DNA of 64,000 bases from Paraprevotella clara YIT 11840. GTDB lineage: Bacteria; Bacteroidota; Bacteroidia; Bacteroidales; Bacteroidaceae. Shown piece after piece: positions 36,774 through 45,984 of this stretch. Under the pieces are notes generated by a model. It saw nothing but the letters and a program-made list of their open reading frames with translations, was not told where the DNA came from and made no database searches. Within the stretch, counting starts at the first letter, position 1. The number at the start of each line of letters is the position of its first letter. The position numbers were made by a program, and so were the translations under genes. The stretch spans positions 112,315 to 176,314 of the forward strand of contig NZ_JH376618.1 in assembly GCF_000233955.1 (NCBI RefSeq). Direction: 5' to 3'.

Positions 36774-37309
36774 AGTATTGAAAAAAAGAGCATTTTTTCA
36801 TTTTCCGGTGATTTACATTATGTTTTATTAGTATTCATGAGTGTGAATTTAATTTATTGGTTTCGTATTTATGATTTATGTTTTTATAGTTTGTATGTGG
36901 ATTTACGATAGTAAATTCTGAATTTATATTGAGAATAACAGATATTTATATAAGTGTAATTTGGGTTTTGATTTTATAAATGTATGTTTATTCACTAAGA
37001 TGATTTGTTGTTTATTTTATTGTAAACCATTTGATTATGTGTGTTTGCTGTGAGGGTATTATAATAGATGACGGCATTTTATGCATAGAGATTCTGAATC
37101 TGCATGTCGTGCCACAATATATGTGTAATAAGCTGTGAGTAGCCAGTTTTTTAGTTCAGGTAAATGAAGGTTTTCTATAAATTAGATGAATGAGAAAATG
37201 GGCTTTCATGTTTATAAATATCAAGAATATCCTTATAGGGTTTATAAAGATAAATGTTTCTGTTTTTAAATATTTATAGAGATGAATTTAATTTTATGGT
37301 TTATGTTTA
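36774..37309. other. AT-rich gap with spaced TTTATAAA-type motifs
   Basis: About 540 bp of very AT-rich DNA with no supportable gene. Near its right end, related motifs TTTATAAATA (37211), TTTATAAAGA (37241) and TTTATAGAGA (from 37273) are spaced about 30 bp (three helical turns), with a weaker TCTATAAATTA at 37174. They lie just upstream of the XRE regulator promoter and could be operator sites. Confidence 0.45.
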
Positions 37310-37340
37310 TTGCTTGTTCCAATTATTGTTTTTACCTTTG
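37310..37340 (+). promoter_or_regulatory. Promoter of the XRE regulator gene
   Basis: TTGC (37310-37313), 19 nt, TACCTTTG (37333-37340). It shows that the reading frame upstream of 37394 is not translated. Confidence 0.7.
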
Positions 37341-37393
37341 TAAACGTAAAGAACGCCTTTGTTGAGAGAGAAAAACAAAGGGCAATAGAAAAA

Positions 37394-37891
37394 ATGATGA
37401 AGGAACGAATATTGCAAATCATGAGAAGGGAAAACATGACTCAACAAGAGTTTGCTAAAGCTATTGAGGTGTCTCCTGCATCCCTGTCAAATATCTTCAA
37501 TGGTAAAACCAACCCGACGAACAATCATGTGAGTGCGATTCACCGCCGTTTTCCTGATATCAATATAAATTGGTTGATGTTTGGAGAAGGTGATATGTAT
37601 ACAACTGTTTCGGATGAAACTAAAGATGGTGCCGACGGAGGGGAAAGTACGATTAGAAGCGATGTGGAAAAAGCTCCTATAGATACGAAGGGGGAACCTA
37701 TGCTCTTCGACATTTCAGATCCTGAACACTATGCCGCATGGGCACGAATGGAAGATATCAAAGACGTGGATGACCAGAATCGGCAAATTCCCGTGATGCG
37801 CGAGGTGGTAAAGTATGTAGACAAACCTCAACGTAAGATTACGGAGATAAGAATTTTCTTCGATGATGGAACTTTTGAAGTTTTTAGTTGA
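37394..37891 (+). CDS. XRE-family helix-turn-helix regulator
   Basis: Encodes about 165 residues from ATG 37394 (ATG 37397 is equally possible). The helix-turn-helix spans about residues 5-60 (MTQQEFAKAIEVSPASLSNI, then NGKTNPTNNHVSAI), followed by NINWLMFGEGDMY, a segment common in phage-type repressors. A flexible acidic linker leads to a C-terminal motif (REVVKYVDKPQRKITEIRIF) that I recall in Bacteroidetes regulators. No phage genes are near. Autoregulation through the upstream AT-rich motifs is plausible. Confidence 0.85.
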   Translation: MMKERILQIMRRENMTQQEFAKAIEVSPASLSNIFNGKTNPTNNHVSAIHRRFPDININWLMFGEGDMYTTVSDETKDGADGGESTIRSDVEKAPIDTKGEPMLFDISDPEHYAAWARMEDIKDVDDQNRQIPVMREVVKYVDKPQRKITEIRIFFDDGTFEVFS

Positions 37892-37983
37892 TTGAAAAGA
37901 AGAATCAGGACAATTTTATAGCCATCTCTTTGTTATGGCTTCTGCCTTTAGGATAAAATACACATTTCTATCCTTGTTTTTCA

Positions 37984-38190
37984 TCTGTTTCAGCATTCAT
38001 CTTGCCTATCTTTGCTATCGCGAAGATGGGATTCGGTTCGGCAAAGCCAAATGAGAAAACTTCGTTTTCATTTGTCTCTGCACTCACCTTGCGTTATCTT
38101 TGCTATCGCGAAGATGGGATTCGGTTCGGCAAAGCCAAATGAGAAAACTTCGTTTTCATTTGTCTCTGCACTCACCTTTCACTATCTTTG
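37984..38190 (+). repeat. 88-bp promoter-bearing tandem repeat
   Basis: Three -7 boxes TATCTTTG at 38007, 38095 and 38183, spaced exactly 88 bp. The interval 38007-38182 is two nearly identical units, and a degenerate copy of the unit end precedes it. In units ending at 38102 and 38190 a TTTG (38071 and 38159) lies exactly 20 nt before the -7 box, so each is a full promoter. Each unit also has a hairpin AAATGAGAAAAC/GTTTTCATTT. The array ends 42 nt before the pyrK start. The rest of 37892-37983 holds nothing I recognise. Confidence 0.85.
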
Positions 38191-38232
38191 CAGGAGTTTG
38201 ATATACCATTTGGAATATACCTATTTTATAAG

Positions 38233-39009
38233 ATGAAAAAATATATTTTGGATTTGACGCTGACGGCTAATGAGCATTTACGGGCAGGATATGCGTTGTT
38301 GAAGCTTACGCATGAGCAACCTCTGCCGAAGATGTGTCCCGGCCAGTTTGCCGAGTTGAAGGTAGACGGTTCGGAAACGACCTTTTTACGGCGTCCTATT
38401 TCTGTCAATTACGTAGACGAAGAGAAAAATGAGGTTTGGTTTCTGATTCATGAAATAGGAGACGGAACCCGTAACTTAGGAGCTCTGGAAGTAGGAGACA
38501 AACTCAATGTGGTTATGCCCTTAGGGAACGGTTTTACGATGCCTTCGTCCGGTGATGAGAAAGTGCTGTTGGTGGGAGGCGGTGTCGGTACGGCTCCATT
38601 GCTTTTCATGGGAAAAGAGATGGTGAAGCTTGGCTGTCGGCCTGCTTTCTTATTGGGCGGCCGTTCGGCGGGAGACTTGATGCAGTTGGACATGTTCAGG
38701 GCATTGGGTGATGTGTATATCACGACTGAGGACGCTTCCGAGGGAGAGAAAGGTTTTGTAACGCAGCATTCCGTGTGGCAACGTGAACATTTTGACCGTA
38801 TAGCCACCTGCGGCCCCAAACCGATGATGATGGCCGTAGCGCGATATGCAAAGTCAAAAGGCATACCGTGCGAAGTTTCGTTGGAGAATATGATGGCTTG
38901 TGGAGTGGGTGCCTGCTTGTGTTGCGTGGAGAATACTACGGAAGGGCATTTGTGTGTGTGTAAAGAGGGACCCGTTTTCAATACGAATAGATTGTTATGG
39001 CAGATTTAA
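38233..39009 (+). CDS. pyrK: Dihydroorotate dehydrogenase B, electron transfer subunit
   Basis: Encodes 258 residues. ATG 38233 gives [16 protein letters not shown]; the frame further upstream runs through the promoter repeat. FAD-binding part near [17 protein letters not shown]-binding part near [14 protein letters not shown], and four Cys for a 2Fe-2S cluster in [20 protein letters not shown] plus CVCKEGPVF. PyrK passes electrons from PyrD to NAD+ in pyrimidine synthesis. It overlaps pyrD by 13 nt. Confidence 0.95.
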   Translation: MKKYILDLTLTANEHLRAGYALLKLTHEQPLPKMCPGQFAELKVDGSETTFLRRPISVNYVDEEKNEVWFLIHEIGDGTRNLGALEVGDKLNVVMPLGNGFTMPSSGDEKVLLVGGGVGTAPLLFMGKEMVKLGCRPAFLLGGRSAGDLMQLDMFRALGDVYITTEDASEGEKGFVTQHSVWQREHFDRIATCGPKPMMMAVARYAKSKGIPCEVSLENMMACGVGACLCCVENTTEGHLCVCKEGPVFNTNRLLWQI

Positions 39010-39908
39010 GTGTAAATATAGGGAAGTTACAACTGAAAAATCCCGTAATGACCGCTTCCGGCACTTTCGGGTACGGTCTTGAGTTCGCAGACTTTGTGAA
39101 CTTGGAAGATATCGGCGGAATCATTGTAAAAGGTACGACATTGAAGCCTCGTGAAGGTAATCCTTATCCCCGCATGGCAGAGACGCCTCAAGGGATGTTG
39201 AACTGTGTGGGGCTGCAAAACAAGGGCGTGGATTATTTTTGCGAGCATATTTATCCCCAAATTAAAGACATCCGTACGAACATGATCGTGAATGTCTCCG
39301 GCTCGTGTTGCGAGGACTATGCGGAGTGTGCCGCACGCATTAACGAACTGGAGCGCATTCCGGCCATAGAACTGAACATATCCTGTCCGAACGTGAAGCA
39401 AGGGGGGATGGCTTTCGGCGTGACAGCCGAAGGGGCTTCGGCTGTGGTAAAAGCCGTGCGTAAGGCGTATGACAAGACTTTGATTGTCAAACTGTCTCCG
39501 AATGTGACGAATGTGGCAGACATAGCTCGTAGTGTGGAAGACGCCGGAGCGGATTCCGTGAGTCTTATCAATACGTTGATGGGAATGGCTATCGACATCG
39601 AAAAACGCCGCCCGGTATTGTCCATAGCCACCGGGGGGCTGAGTGGTCCGGCTGTGAAGCCCGTGGCTTTACGTATGGTATGGCAGGTAGCCCAAGCGGT
39701 GAAGATACCCGTAGTAGGTTTAGGGGGAATCATGAATGCGCGTGATGCCATAGAATTTCTTTTGGCGGGAGCTTCGGCCATAGAAATCGGGACGGCTAAT
39801 TTCATAGATCCGGCTGTAACGGTAAAGGTAGCCCGAGGGATAGATGAATATCTGGAACGGCACGGTTGTCGCAGTGTACGTGAAATTATCGGTGCTTTAG
39901 GAGAGTAA
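38997..39908 (+). CDS. pyrD: Dihydroorotate dehydrogenase B, catalytic subunit
   Basis: Encodes 303 residues, matching the class 1B enzyme. It oxidises dihydroorotate to orotate in the cytoplasm together with PyrK. Seen are [13 protein letters not shown], the active-site Cys in [25 protein letters not shown], and the FMN-binding end [20 protein letters not shown]. It overlaps the end of pyrK, a clear operon behind the tandem promoters. Confidence 0.96.
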   Translation: MADLSVNIGKLQLKNPVMTASGTFGYGLEFADFVNLEDIGGIIVKGTTLKPREGNPYPRMAETPQGMLNCVGLQNKGVDYFCEHIYPQIKDIRTNMIVNVSGSCCEDYAECAARINELERIPAIELNISCPNVKQGGMAFGVTAEGASAVVKAVRKAYDKTLIVKLSPNVTNVADIARSVEDAGADSVSLINTLMGMAIDIEKRRPVLSIATGGLSGPAVKPVALRMVWQVAQAVKIPVVGLGGIMNARDAIEFLLAGASAIEIGTANFIDPAVTVKVARGIDEYLERHGCRSVREIIGALGE

Positions 39909-39942
39909 ATAGGATTTTCCCTATCTTCCCGTCGGGTTTTTC

Positions 39943-39975
39943 TTTGCATAATAAAGAGACTTATATGTATATTTG
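39943..39975 (+). promoter_or_regulatory. Promoter of the small lipoprotein gene
   Basis: TTTG (39943-39946), 21 nt, TATATTTG (39968-39975), with the ATG 28 nt downstream. Confidence 0.82.
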
Positions 39976-40003
39976 CATTATAAACATTTAAACAAGCATA
40001 ATT

Positions 40004-40576
40004 ATGAGATGGTTCAAATATTGCAAATTCCTTATGGTCTGCTGCTTGGTAGCAGTGTTCAGCGGGTGCGAAGAAGACGATGATTACCGGGGATACATGC
40101 TTTCAGGACGTTGGTTCGGTAATTTGGGAATGATGGTGGACGGTCAGCCGGCCATTGGTTCCGACTTGGAATTTATTCCTCAGGACTATGGAGGTTACAC
40201 CGAAGGCTATGGTTACGAAACGGATTACTATTACGGCTGGCGGGGTCGGGTGGAAATTGTCGAGCATTACTTTACTTGGACGGTAAGAGACGGCATTATT
40301 TACCTGCATTTCGATAATCCGGAACTTGATTGCAATATCCGTGATTACAGTTTGTCTCCCGATTATTTCGAGGGCTATATGGATGGGGTGTATTCGTCCA
40401 CATGGTTTACGTTGCGTAACTATGAGCGTTATTGGAATGATTATGGATATTGGAGTGCGGGCTATTCTTATCGTAACGGTGCCGATGTCCGGAGTGACAG
40501 CGTACAAGTTTATAAGAAGATTCCGAAATGTGTGAGAACTGTAAATGTAGATTCTCTCATGCAAGTCAGCAAGTGA
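40004..40576 (+). CDS. Tyr/Gly-rich lipoprotein of unknown function
   Basis: Encodes 190 residues. Signal peptide with lipobox AVFSGC, then the acidic EEDDD that in Bacteroidetes resembles a lipoprotein surface-export signal. The mature part is unusually rich in Tyr, Trp and Asp (GGYTEGYGYETDYYYGWRGR) and is probably an all-beta fold of the lipocalin-like type (SGRWFGNLGMM start, then WTVRDGIIYLHF). No function known. It has its own promoter and terminator, so it is a single-gene unit. Confidence 0.78.
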   Translation: MRWFKYCKFLMVCCLVAVFSGCEEDDDYRGYMLSGRWFGNLGMMVDGQPAIGSDLEFIPQDYGGYTEGYGYETDYYYGWRGRVEIVEHYFTWTVRDGIIYLHFDNPELDCNIRDYSLSPDYFEGYMDGVYSSTWFTLRNYERYWNDYGYWSAGYSYRNGADVRSDSVQVYKKIPKCVRTVNVDSLMQVSK

Positions 40577-40597
40577 TTTTAATTTGTTCGGAAAGCA

Positions 40598-40636
40598 AAG
40601 CGCAGAAGTTCGGGAAAGGACTTCTGCGCTTTTATT
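40598..40636 (+). terminator. Terminator of the lipoprotein gene
   Basis: AAAGCGCAGAAGT (40598-40610) pairs with ACTTCTGCGCTTT (40620-40632), followed by T-rich DNA. Confidence 0.88.
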
Positions 40637-40691
40637 TTATGTCAAAGAGAAACGTGTGTTTCGTCCGTCTGTACGGTTCGGAACGTTTGCC

Positions 40692-41066
40692 TTATCCTTG
40701 CAATTTGGCCATGAATTTCTTGCGGTCTACTATAAAGCGAAGATGTTCTCCTTCTCCGATGGTTCCTGTTTCATCTTCGGCTATGACCTTGAAAGTCAGT
40801 TTACGTCCTTCAATTCCGGTTAGTACGGCCGTGGCCGTAATGGTCTTGCCCAAAGCCGTAGGTTTGAGGTGAGAGGAACTGATATGTCCTCCTACGGTTG
40901 TCATACCTTCGTCCAAAGCCTCTTTTACAGCCAGCATGGCCGCATTCTCCATTAAGGCCATCATAACGGGCGTGGCCAGGACTTCCAAGTCTCCGCTACC
41001 TGCCTGGATAGCCAGATGTTTGTTTTCGACGGTGAGTGTACTGGTGTGTGTCAATCCTATTTCCAT
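40692..41066 (-). CDS. Hotdog-fold thioesterase, FlK-like
   Basis: Encodes 124 residues as one hotdog domain (ATPVMMALMENAAMLAVKEA is the long central helix; TTVGGHISSSHLKPTALGKT the following strand). It resembles the FlK-type thioesterase family that includes fluoroacetyl-CoA thioesterase, but most members act on unknown acyl-CoA substrates. Cytoplasmic, single-gene context. Confidence 0.85.
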   Translation of the reverse strand: MEIGLTHTSTLTVENKHLAIQAGSGDLEVLATPVMMALMENAAMLAVKEALDEGMTTVGGHISSSHLKPTALGKTITATAVLTGIEGRKLTFKVIAEDETGTIGEGEHLRFIVDRKKFMAKLQG

Positions 41067-41169
41067 TTGTTTTTGCTGTTTGATAATGACAGGACAAAAA
41101 TACGAATTTAAAATAAAATCCGGAGTGTGTTTTTATAGAAAAGTGGAAGGACGGGAGGGATAAAACCGA

Positions 41170-41210
41170 TTACAGGCGAATGAAGAACCTGTATCCTCAT
41201 CCGCCTGTAA
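41170..41210 (-). terminator. Terminator of the small membrane protein gene
   Basis: TTACAGGCGAATGA (41170-41183) pairs with TCATCCGCCTGTAA (41197-41210) with one mismatch; on the minus strand it runs into TTTTAT. The arm resembles the CAGGCGAATGA box of the palindromic repeat family. Confidence 0.7.
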
Positions 41211-41269
41211 CCCGTTTCTTTACTTTTAATCGAGATTTGCTTTTTCTACATTTTCTTTTTTAGTGGCAC

Positions 41270-41452
41270 TTAGCAAGCCGTTCCGGTTTGGAAACCGCCC
41301 TTGCCGAATTGCATGGACGTGCTGGACATAAAGAAGTCCCGGTTTAACTTGGATTCTTTGTGCATACCCGCCAACATTACTACAGCGAAAAGTACCAAAA
41401 GTACTGCTGCCATAAGTATTACGGCAAACAGCATAATACCCATTGTCATCAT
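41270..41452 (-). CDS. Small single-pass membrane protein, unknown function
   Basis: Encodes 60 residues: one hydrophobic segment (about residues 5-29, IMLFAVILMAAVLLVLFAVV) followed by a soluble tail rich in Ser, Phe and Gly (SKLNRDFFMSSTSMQFG). A clear promoter 107 nt upstream and a hairpin terminator downstream support a real, independently transcribed gene. Family not recognised. Confidence 0.65.
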   Translation of the reverse strand: MMTMGIMLFAVILMAAVLLVLFAVVMLAGMHKESKLNRDFFMSSTSMQFGKGGFQTGTAC

Positions 41453-41558
41453 AATCTTTTTACCTTTTTAATTAAACAATCTTTTTTACCTTTCAAAACC
41501 TCTACCTCAGAGAGTTCTTTTAATCTTTCTAATAACCTTTTTTCTTCTTATGACACTG

Positions 41559-41589
41559 CAAAGTTATAACCAAAAAGGCCGCAGGTCAA
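41559..41589 (-). promoter_or_regulatory. Promoter of the small membrane protein gene
   Basis: On the minus strand TTGA (41586-41589), 19 nt, TAACTTTG (41559-41566). The transcript would have a leader of about 100 nt. Confidence 0.75.
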
Positions 41590-41736
41590 GAGTTTGCCTC
41601 CTATATTTGAAGAATAAGAGGAAATAATTGACGTATATCAAGAAATTATATCCCGTTTGTTGCTTTATGGTTACAAAGACGACAAGAATGACAGTGATTG
41701 CTGACAAAATGGCATGAAAATAGGGCAAAACCGGTT

Positions 41737-42933
41737 TTAACGTACTTTATTGCGATGGTAATGAGGGCTGACGTAAAGGTTGAAAAACAGCATGGAAGCC
41801 ACGCAAAGTATGCTGCCGAACAGATAGACGGCATCGAAGGCATATTGTTGTGCGATGTAACCGCCCGTGGAAATGCCCAGACCGATACCTATATCCCATG
41901 AAGTCAGATAAGTACTGGTTGCGGTTCCCCGCTGGTTGTTAGGGGCGAGGTTGACATACAGTGTGTTGTAGGCCGGGAACATCACACCGAACCCGATGCC
42001 CAGCATGAAGGGTACGAGGTAGAATATGAAAGAACACCATGCTTCGCTGTAAGCAATGACCGTAGAGCAGCAGGAGAGCAGGAAGAATGCCGCAATGACT
42101 ACATAAAAACCATACGAAATAGTCTGGGTGATGTATCCGCGGTCCACGAACTTTCCGGCAAAGATACGGCTGATACCCATCCCCACAGCCATGAGGGTGA
42201 AAAAGAAACCGGTGGGTACCTGAAGCCCTATTTCGCGGGCATAAACGGCCACATAATTGGTTGTCGCCCCATAGGGAATGGAAAGCAGGAGCAAGGCAAT
42301 GCCGGCGGGAATGCCTTTCAGCAGGATGAAGCGGTCGAGCGAAACCGGCGGACGTTTGACCGGAACCTTCCGCGGCGCTTTGACGGAAACGGCTGCCAGA
42401 AAACCAAGGACACAGGTAAGCAGTCCGATGCTGAAAATATGTTCATAGCTTAAATGGGAATCGTGCAGGAACAGGCCTGTCATCGGTCCGATGCTCATGG
42501 CCACGTTGTTGGTGAGTCCGTAATATCCGAGGGCTTCTCCCCGGCGATTGGAAGGCGTGATGTCGATGACCAACGTGTTGCCGCCTACGGTAACCGTGCC
42601 GAATGCCACGCCGTGGACGGCACGCAAGAGGATGAATACGGCCAGCAGGCTTGTCAGGACATAACCGGCAAAAATGGCCGTAAACAGCAGATAGGCCATG
42701 ATGTAGATGGGTTTGCGGGCAAATCCGTCGTACAGATATCCCATGAAGGGGCGCGTACACAAGGCCGACACGGTGTAGCAACTTAGGATGGTACCGACGG
42801 CCGCCTCTCCGCAAGAGAAAGTTTCTTTCAGATAGAAAGGCAAAACAGGAACAAGCAGCCAAAATCCGAAATAAAGCAGGAAATTGGCTGCAAGTATACA
42901 AATGAAGCTGCGTGTGACTAATCTGTCTCCCAC
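41737..42933 (-). CDS. Major facilitator superfamily transporter
   Basis: Encodes 398 residues with twelve predicted membrane segments. The loop between segments 2 and 3 has the MFS motif GYLYDGFARKPIYI, and a second motif follows in the C-terminal half (GKFVDRGYITQ). It resembles drug or sugar-efflux MFS members; substrate unknown. It is 6 nt after pheS and may be read from the same message. Confidence 0.92.
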   Translation of the reverse strand: MGDRLVTRSFICILAANFLLYFGFWLLVPVLPFYLKETFSCGEAAVGTILSCYTVSALCTRPFMGYLYDGFARKPIYIMAYLLFTAIFAGYVLTSLLAVFILLRAVHGVAFGTVTVGGNTLVIDITPSNRRGEALGYYGLTNNVAMSIGPMTGLFLHDSHLSYEHIFSIGLLTCVLGFLAAVSVKAPRKVPVKRPPVSLDRFILLKGIPAGIALLLLSIPYGATTNYVAVYAREIGLQVPTGFFFTLMAVGMGISRIFAGKFVDRGYITQTISYGFYVVIAAFFLLSCCSTVIAYSEAWCSFIFYLVPFMLGIGFGVMFPAYNTLYVNLAPNNQRGTATSTYLTSWDIGIGLGISTGGYIAQQYAFDAVYLFGSILCVASMLFFNLYVSPHYHRNKVR

Positions 42934-42939
42934 GTGGCT

Positions 42940-43959
42940 TTAGTTGGCGGACTTGAACTCTTCCAGGAAACGGGTATCGTTTTCAGAGAACATGCGCAAA
43001 TCCTTCACCTGGTATTTCAGATTGGTGATACGTTCGATACCCATGCCGAAAGCATATCCTGTATAGACGCTGCTGTCTATGCCGTTGGCTTCGAGTACGG
43101 CCGGGTCTACCATGCCGCATCCGAGAATTTCCACCCATCCGGTATGCTTGCAGAAGGAACAACCCTCTCCGCCGCAGATGTTGCAACTGATGTCCATTTC
43201 GGCAGACGGTTCCGTGAAGGGGAAATAAGACGGACGGAGACGTATTTTCGTGTCTTTGCCGAACATTTCCTGTGCGAAGAGCAACAAGACTTGTTTTAAA
43301 TCGGTGAATGAGACGTTTTTGTCGATATACAGTCCTTCTACTTGGTGGAAGAAACAGTGTGCACGGGCTGAAATGGCCTCATTGCGGTACACGCGTCCCG
43401 GACAAATCACGCGGATGGGAGGCTGCTGGCTTTCCATGACACGGGCCTGTACGGAGGACGTGTGTGAACGGAGCACGATGTCCGGACGAGCCTCTACGAA
43501 GAAGGTGTCTTGCATGTCCCGGGCAGGATGGTCGTCGGCGAAGTTCATCGACGAATACACGTGCCAGTCGTCCTCGATTTCAGGTCCTTCGGCCAGTGTG
43601 AAGCCGAGGCGCGAAAAGATATCCACAATCTCATTCTTCACGATGGTGAGCGGATGGCGCGTACCTAACGAGACGGGGTAAGCCGTGCGGGTCAGGTCCA
43701 ATTCGCCGGTGCCGCAGTCTTGCGTGTCCACAGCCTCCTTCAAAGCCGCAATTTTTTCCTGGGCTTTGGCCTTCAGGTCGTTCAGTTTCATTCCCACCTC
43801 TTTCTTCATTTCGGCAGGGACATTTCTGAAGTCCGCCATCAGGGCGTTCAGACTTCCTTTCTTGCTCAAGTATTTGATGCGCAACGCTTCTACTTCTTCA
43901 AGATTTGAGGCTTTCAGTTTCTCGACTTCTTCCAGAAGTTCTTGGATTTTTGCTATCAT
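42940..43959 (-). CDS. pheS: Phenylalanyl-tRNA synthetase alpha subunit
   Basis: Encodes 339 residues. It charges tRNA-Phe with PheT in the cytoplasm. An N-terminal coiled coil that binds tRNA (about residues 1-90) is followed by the class II catalytic core: motif 2 region RVYRNEAISARAHCFFHQVE and motif 3 AFGMGIERITNLKYQ. A zinc-ribbon-like CNICGGEGCSFC is present, as in many bacterial PheS. pheT is not in the window. Confidence 0.97.
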   Translation of the reverse strand: MIAKIQELLEEVEKLKASNLEEVEALRIKYLSKKGSLNALMADFRNVPAEMKKEVGMKLNDLKAKAQEKIAALKEAVDTQDCGTGELDLTRTAYPVSLGTRHPLTIVKNEIVDIFSRLGFTLAEGPEIEDDWHVYSSMNFADDHPARDMQDTFFVEARPDIVLRSHTSSVQARVMESQQPPIRVICPGRVYRNEAISARAHCFFHQVEGLYIDKNVSFTDLKQVLLLFAQEMFGKDTKIRLRPSYFPFTEPSAEMDISCNICGGEGCSFCKHTGWVEILGCGMVDPAVLEANGIDSSVYTGYAFGMGIERITNLKYQVKDLRMFSENDTRFLEEFKSAN

Positions 43960-44022
43960 AATCTTCTAAGATATTGTTCGCTTTAAAAAACTCTGCAAAG
44001 GTAATCATTTATCCCCAAAAAC

Positions 44023-44054
44023 TTGCCGGTATTGAAAATAAAAGTGTACTTTTG
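44023..44054 (+). promoter_or_regulatory. Promoter of the DUF4348-murB operon
   Basis: TTGC (44023-44026), 20 nt, TACTTTTG (44047-44054), 35 nt before the ATG. On the minus strand of the same gap TACCTTTG (43996-44003) may serve pheS. Confidence 0.72.
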
Positions 44055-44089
44055 CATGTTTTTTAAAGAGGATTTTATCCTGTGTTGGT

Positions 44090-44935
44090 ATGAGAAAAAA
44101 TTTTGTGTGGTGCGTGGTGTTGTCGGCTGTGCTGGCGGCATGCGACCGAAAAAAGGCGGTCTCGGAAGTAGACTATGCAGACGACTCGGTTATCGACTCA
44201 TTGTTTGATTCGCCAGATTCACTTATTTTCTCATCCGGGTCGTCGGACGAGGAATTGCCTAAAAGGGCTGATGAACTTTTTGATGATTTTATTTTTGAGT
44301 TTGCCCGTCTTAAAAAAGTCCAGCTCGAACGTGTCGAATTTCCATTGCTTTCGATTGTACGGGGAGATACGGCGTGGCTCACGGAGAAGCAGTGGAAATA
44401 CGAATCGCTTTTCATGAACCAGGATTATTATACCGTATTTTATAATGATGAAGAACAGATGGAACTGGAGAAACGTACGGATCTGAACCGGGTGGATGTA
44501 GAACAAATCCATTTGGAAAAACGGTTGGTCAAGACGTGTCGTTTCCAACGGCTGAAAGGGGAATGGCGGTTGACGCAGGAGAGCATACGTGATTTCACGG
44601 CCGCCGAACCCTTGGATAAGTTCATGGATTTCTACAGGAGATTTGTGTCGGATGCCGCCTTTCAGCAAAGAAGCGTGTCGAATCCTTTGCGCTACGTCAC
44701 GACAGACCCCGATGATGATTTCAATACGATAGAGGGCACGTTGGATCACGACCAGTGGGATGCCTTCAAACCCCAGTTGCCGGATGGGGTCATTACCAAT
44801 ATCCGTTACGGCCAGACGTATGACAATTCGGATGGTATGATTCTGGTGAAGGCCGGAATCTCTAATGGACTGATGGACATCCTCGACTTCAGGAAGAAAG
44901 ACGGGGAGTGGAAACTGGTTTCGTACGAAAATTAA
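44090..44935 (+). CDS. DUF4348-family lipoprotein
   Basis: Encodes 281 residues. Signal peptide with lipobox VLAAC (Cys18). The mature part has an acidic Ser/Asp linker, then a conserved region including [38 protein letters not shown] and the C-terminal [20 protein letters not shown], which fits DUF4348. Function unknown; it is 8 nt upstream of murB, suggesting an envelope role. Confidence 0.82.
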   Translation: MRKNFVWCVVLSAVLAACDRKKAVSEVDYADDSVIDSLFDSPDSLIFSSGSSDEELPKRADELFDDFIFEFARLKKVQLERVEFPLLSIVRGDTAWLTEKQWKYESLFMNQDYYTVFYNDEEQMELEKRTDLNRVDVEQIHLEKRLVKTCRFQRLKGEWRLTQESIRDFTAAEPLDKFMDFYRRFVSDAAFQQRSVSNPLRYVTTDPDDDFNTIEGTLDHDQWDAFKPQLPDGVITNIRYGQTYDNSDGMILVKAGISNGLMDILDFRKKDGEWKLVSYEN

Positions 44936-44943
44936 ACCGCTTT

Positions 44944-45984
44944 ATGGCAAGAATAGAATATAATTATCCGTTACTTTCTCATAACACGTTCGGCATCGAA
45001 GCGTATGCAGACCGTTTTGTCGCATACGACAGCGTAGAAGACCTGCGGCAAGTCGTGCGCCGCCTGCGGGCGGACTGTCCCGACGTGCCGGTGTTGCATA
45101 TCGGCGGCGGGAGCAACCTTTTGTTCCTGTCCGATTTCAAGGGCGTGGTGCTGCATTCCGCCATCGGCGGAATCGAGTGTGAGGAACGGCCGGACGGGAT
45201 ACGGCTTCGTGTGGGGGCGGCCGTTGTGTGGGATGATTTGGTGGCCTACTGCGTGGAGCATGGGTTCTACGGCCTGGAAAATCTTTCGTTCATACCGGGC
45301 GAAGTGGGTGCCTCTGCGGTGCAGAATATCGGTGCGTACGGGGCGGAAGCCAAAGATGTGATTACAGCGGTGGAGGCCGTCGGTTTACGGGACGGCGAAG
45401 TCAGGATGTTCGATGCTTCGGCATGCGGTTACGCTTATCGGAAAAGTATCTTTAAGGAAGAGTGGCGCGGACGTTACGCGGTGACGCACGTGCATTTCCG
45501 GTTGTCGGCCACATTTCGCCCGAACCTGGATTATGGGGGGATACGTGAGGCTTTGAGTGCCGAGGGCATTCGTCCGGAGGAGGTCACGGCGCAGGATTTG
45601 CGCCGTGTGGTGATTGCCATACGCAAGGCCAAGCTTCCGGACCCGAAGGTACAGGGGAATGCCGGCAGCTTTTTCATGAATCCCGTGGTTCCGCGCGAGG
45701 TCTATGAGGCGATAAAAGGGGATTATCCCGACGTGCCCCATTATGAGGTGGACGCGGAACGGGTGAAGATACCGGCCGGATGGCTCATCGAGCGGTGCGG
45801 TTGGAAGGGGCGGTCGCTCGGACGGGCGGCGGTGCACGACCGGCAGGCATTGGTGTTGGTGAACAAGGGCAGCGCGACGGGGCGCGACATCCTGGCGTTG
45901 TGCGAAGCCGTGCGTGCGGACGTGCTGTCCCGCTTCGGCATTTCCATCAGTCCGGAAGTAAACATTATAGGAGGATGCGCATGA
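44944..45984 (+). CDS. murB: UDP-N-acetylenolpyruvoylglucosamine reductase
   Basis: Encodes 346 residues, the E. coli-like type I length. It makes UDP-N-acetylmuramate with NADPH and FAD in peptidoglycan synthesis. ATG 44944 gives [23 protein letters not shown]-binding [18 protein letters not shown], the substrate region [20 protein letters not shown] and the Ser catalytic motif [12 protein letters not shown] are clear. Its stop overlaps the next gene start (ATGA). Confidence 0.96.
   Translation: MARIEYNYPLLSHNTFGIEAYADRFVAYDSVEDLRQVVRRLRADCPDVPVLHIGGGSNLLFLSDFKGVVLHSAIGGIECEERPDGIRLRVGAAVVWDDLVAYCVEHGFYGLENLSFIPGEVGASAVQNIGAYGAEAKDVITAVEAVGLRDGEVRMFDASACGYAYRKSIFKEEWRGRYAVTHVHFRLSATFRPNLDYGGIREALSAEGIRPEEVTAQDLRRVVIAIRKAKLPDPKVQGNAGSFFMNPVVPREVYEAIKGDYPDVPHYEVDAERVKIPAGWLIERCGWKGRSLGRAAVHDRQALVLVNKGSATGRDILALCEAVRADVLSRFGISISPEVNIIGGCA

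Noticed and set aside
37984..38190. CRISPR-like array
   Set aside because: Only two full units, tandem with no spacers, and each unit is a promoter; no cas genes.
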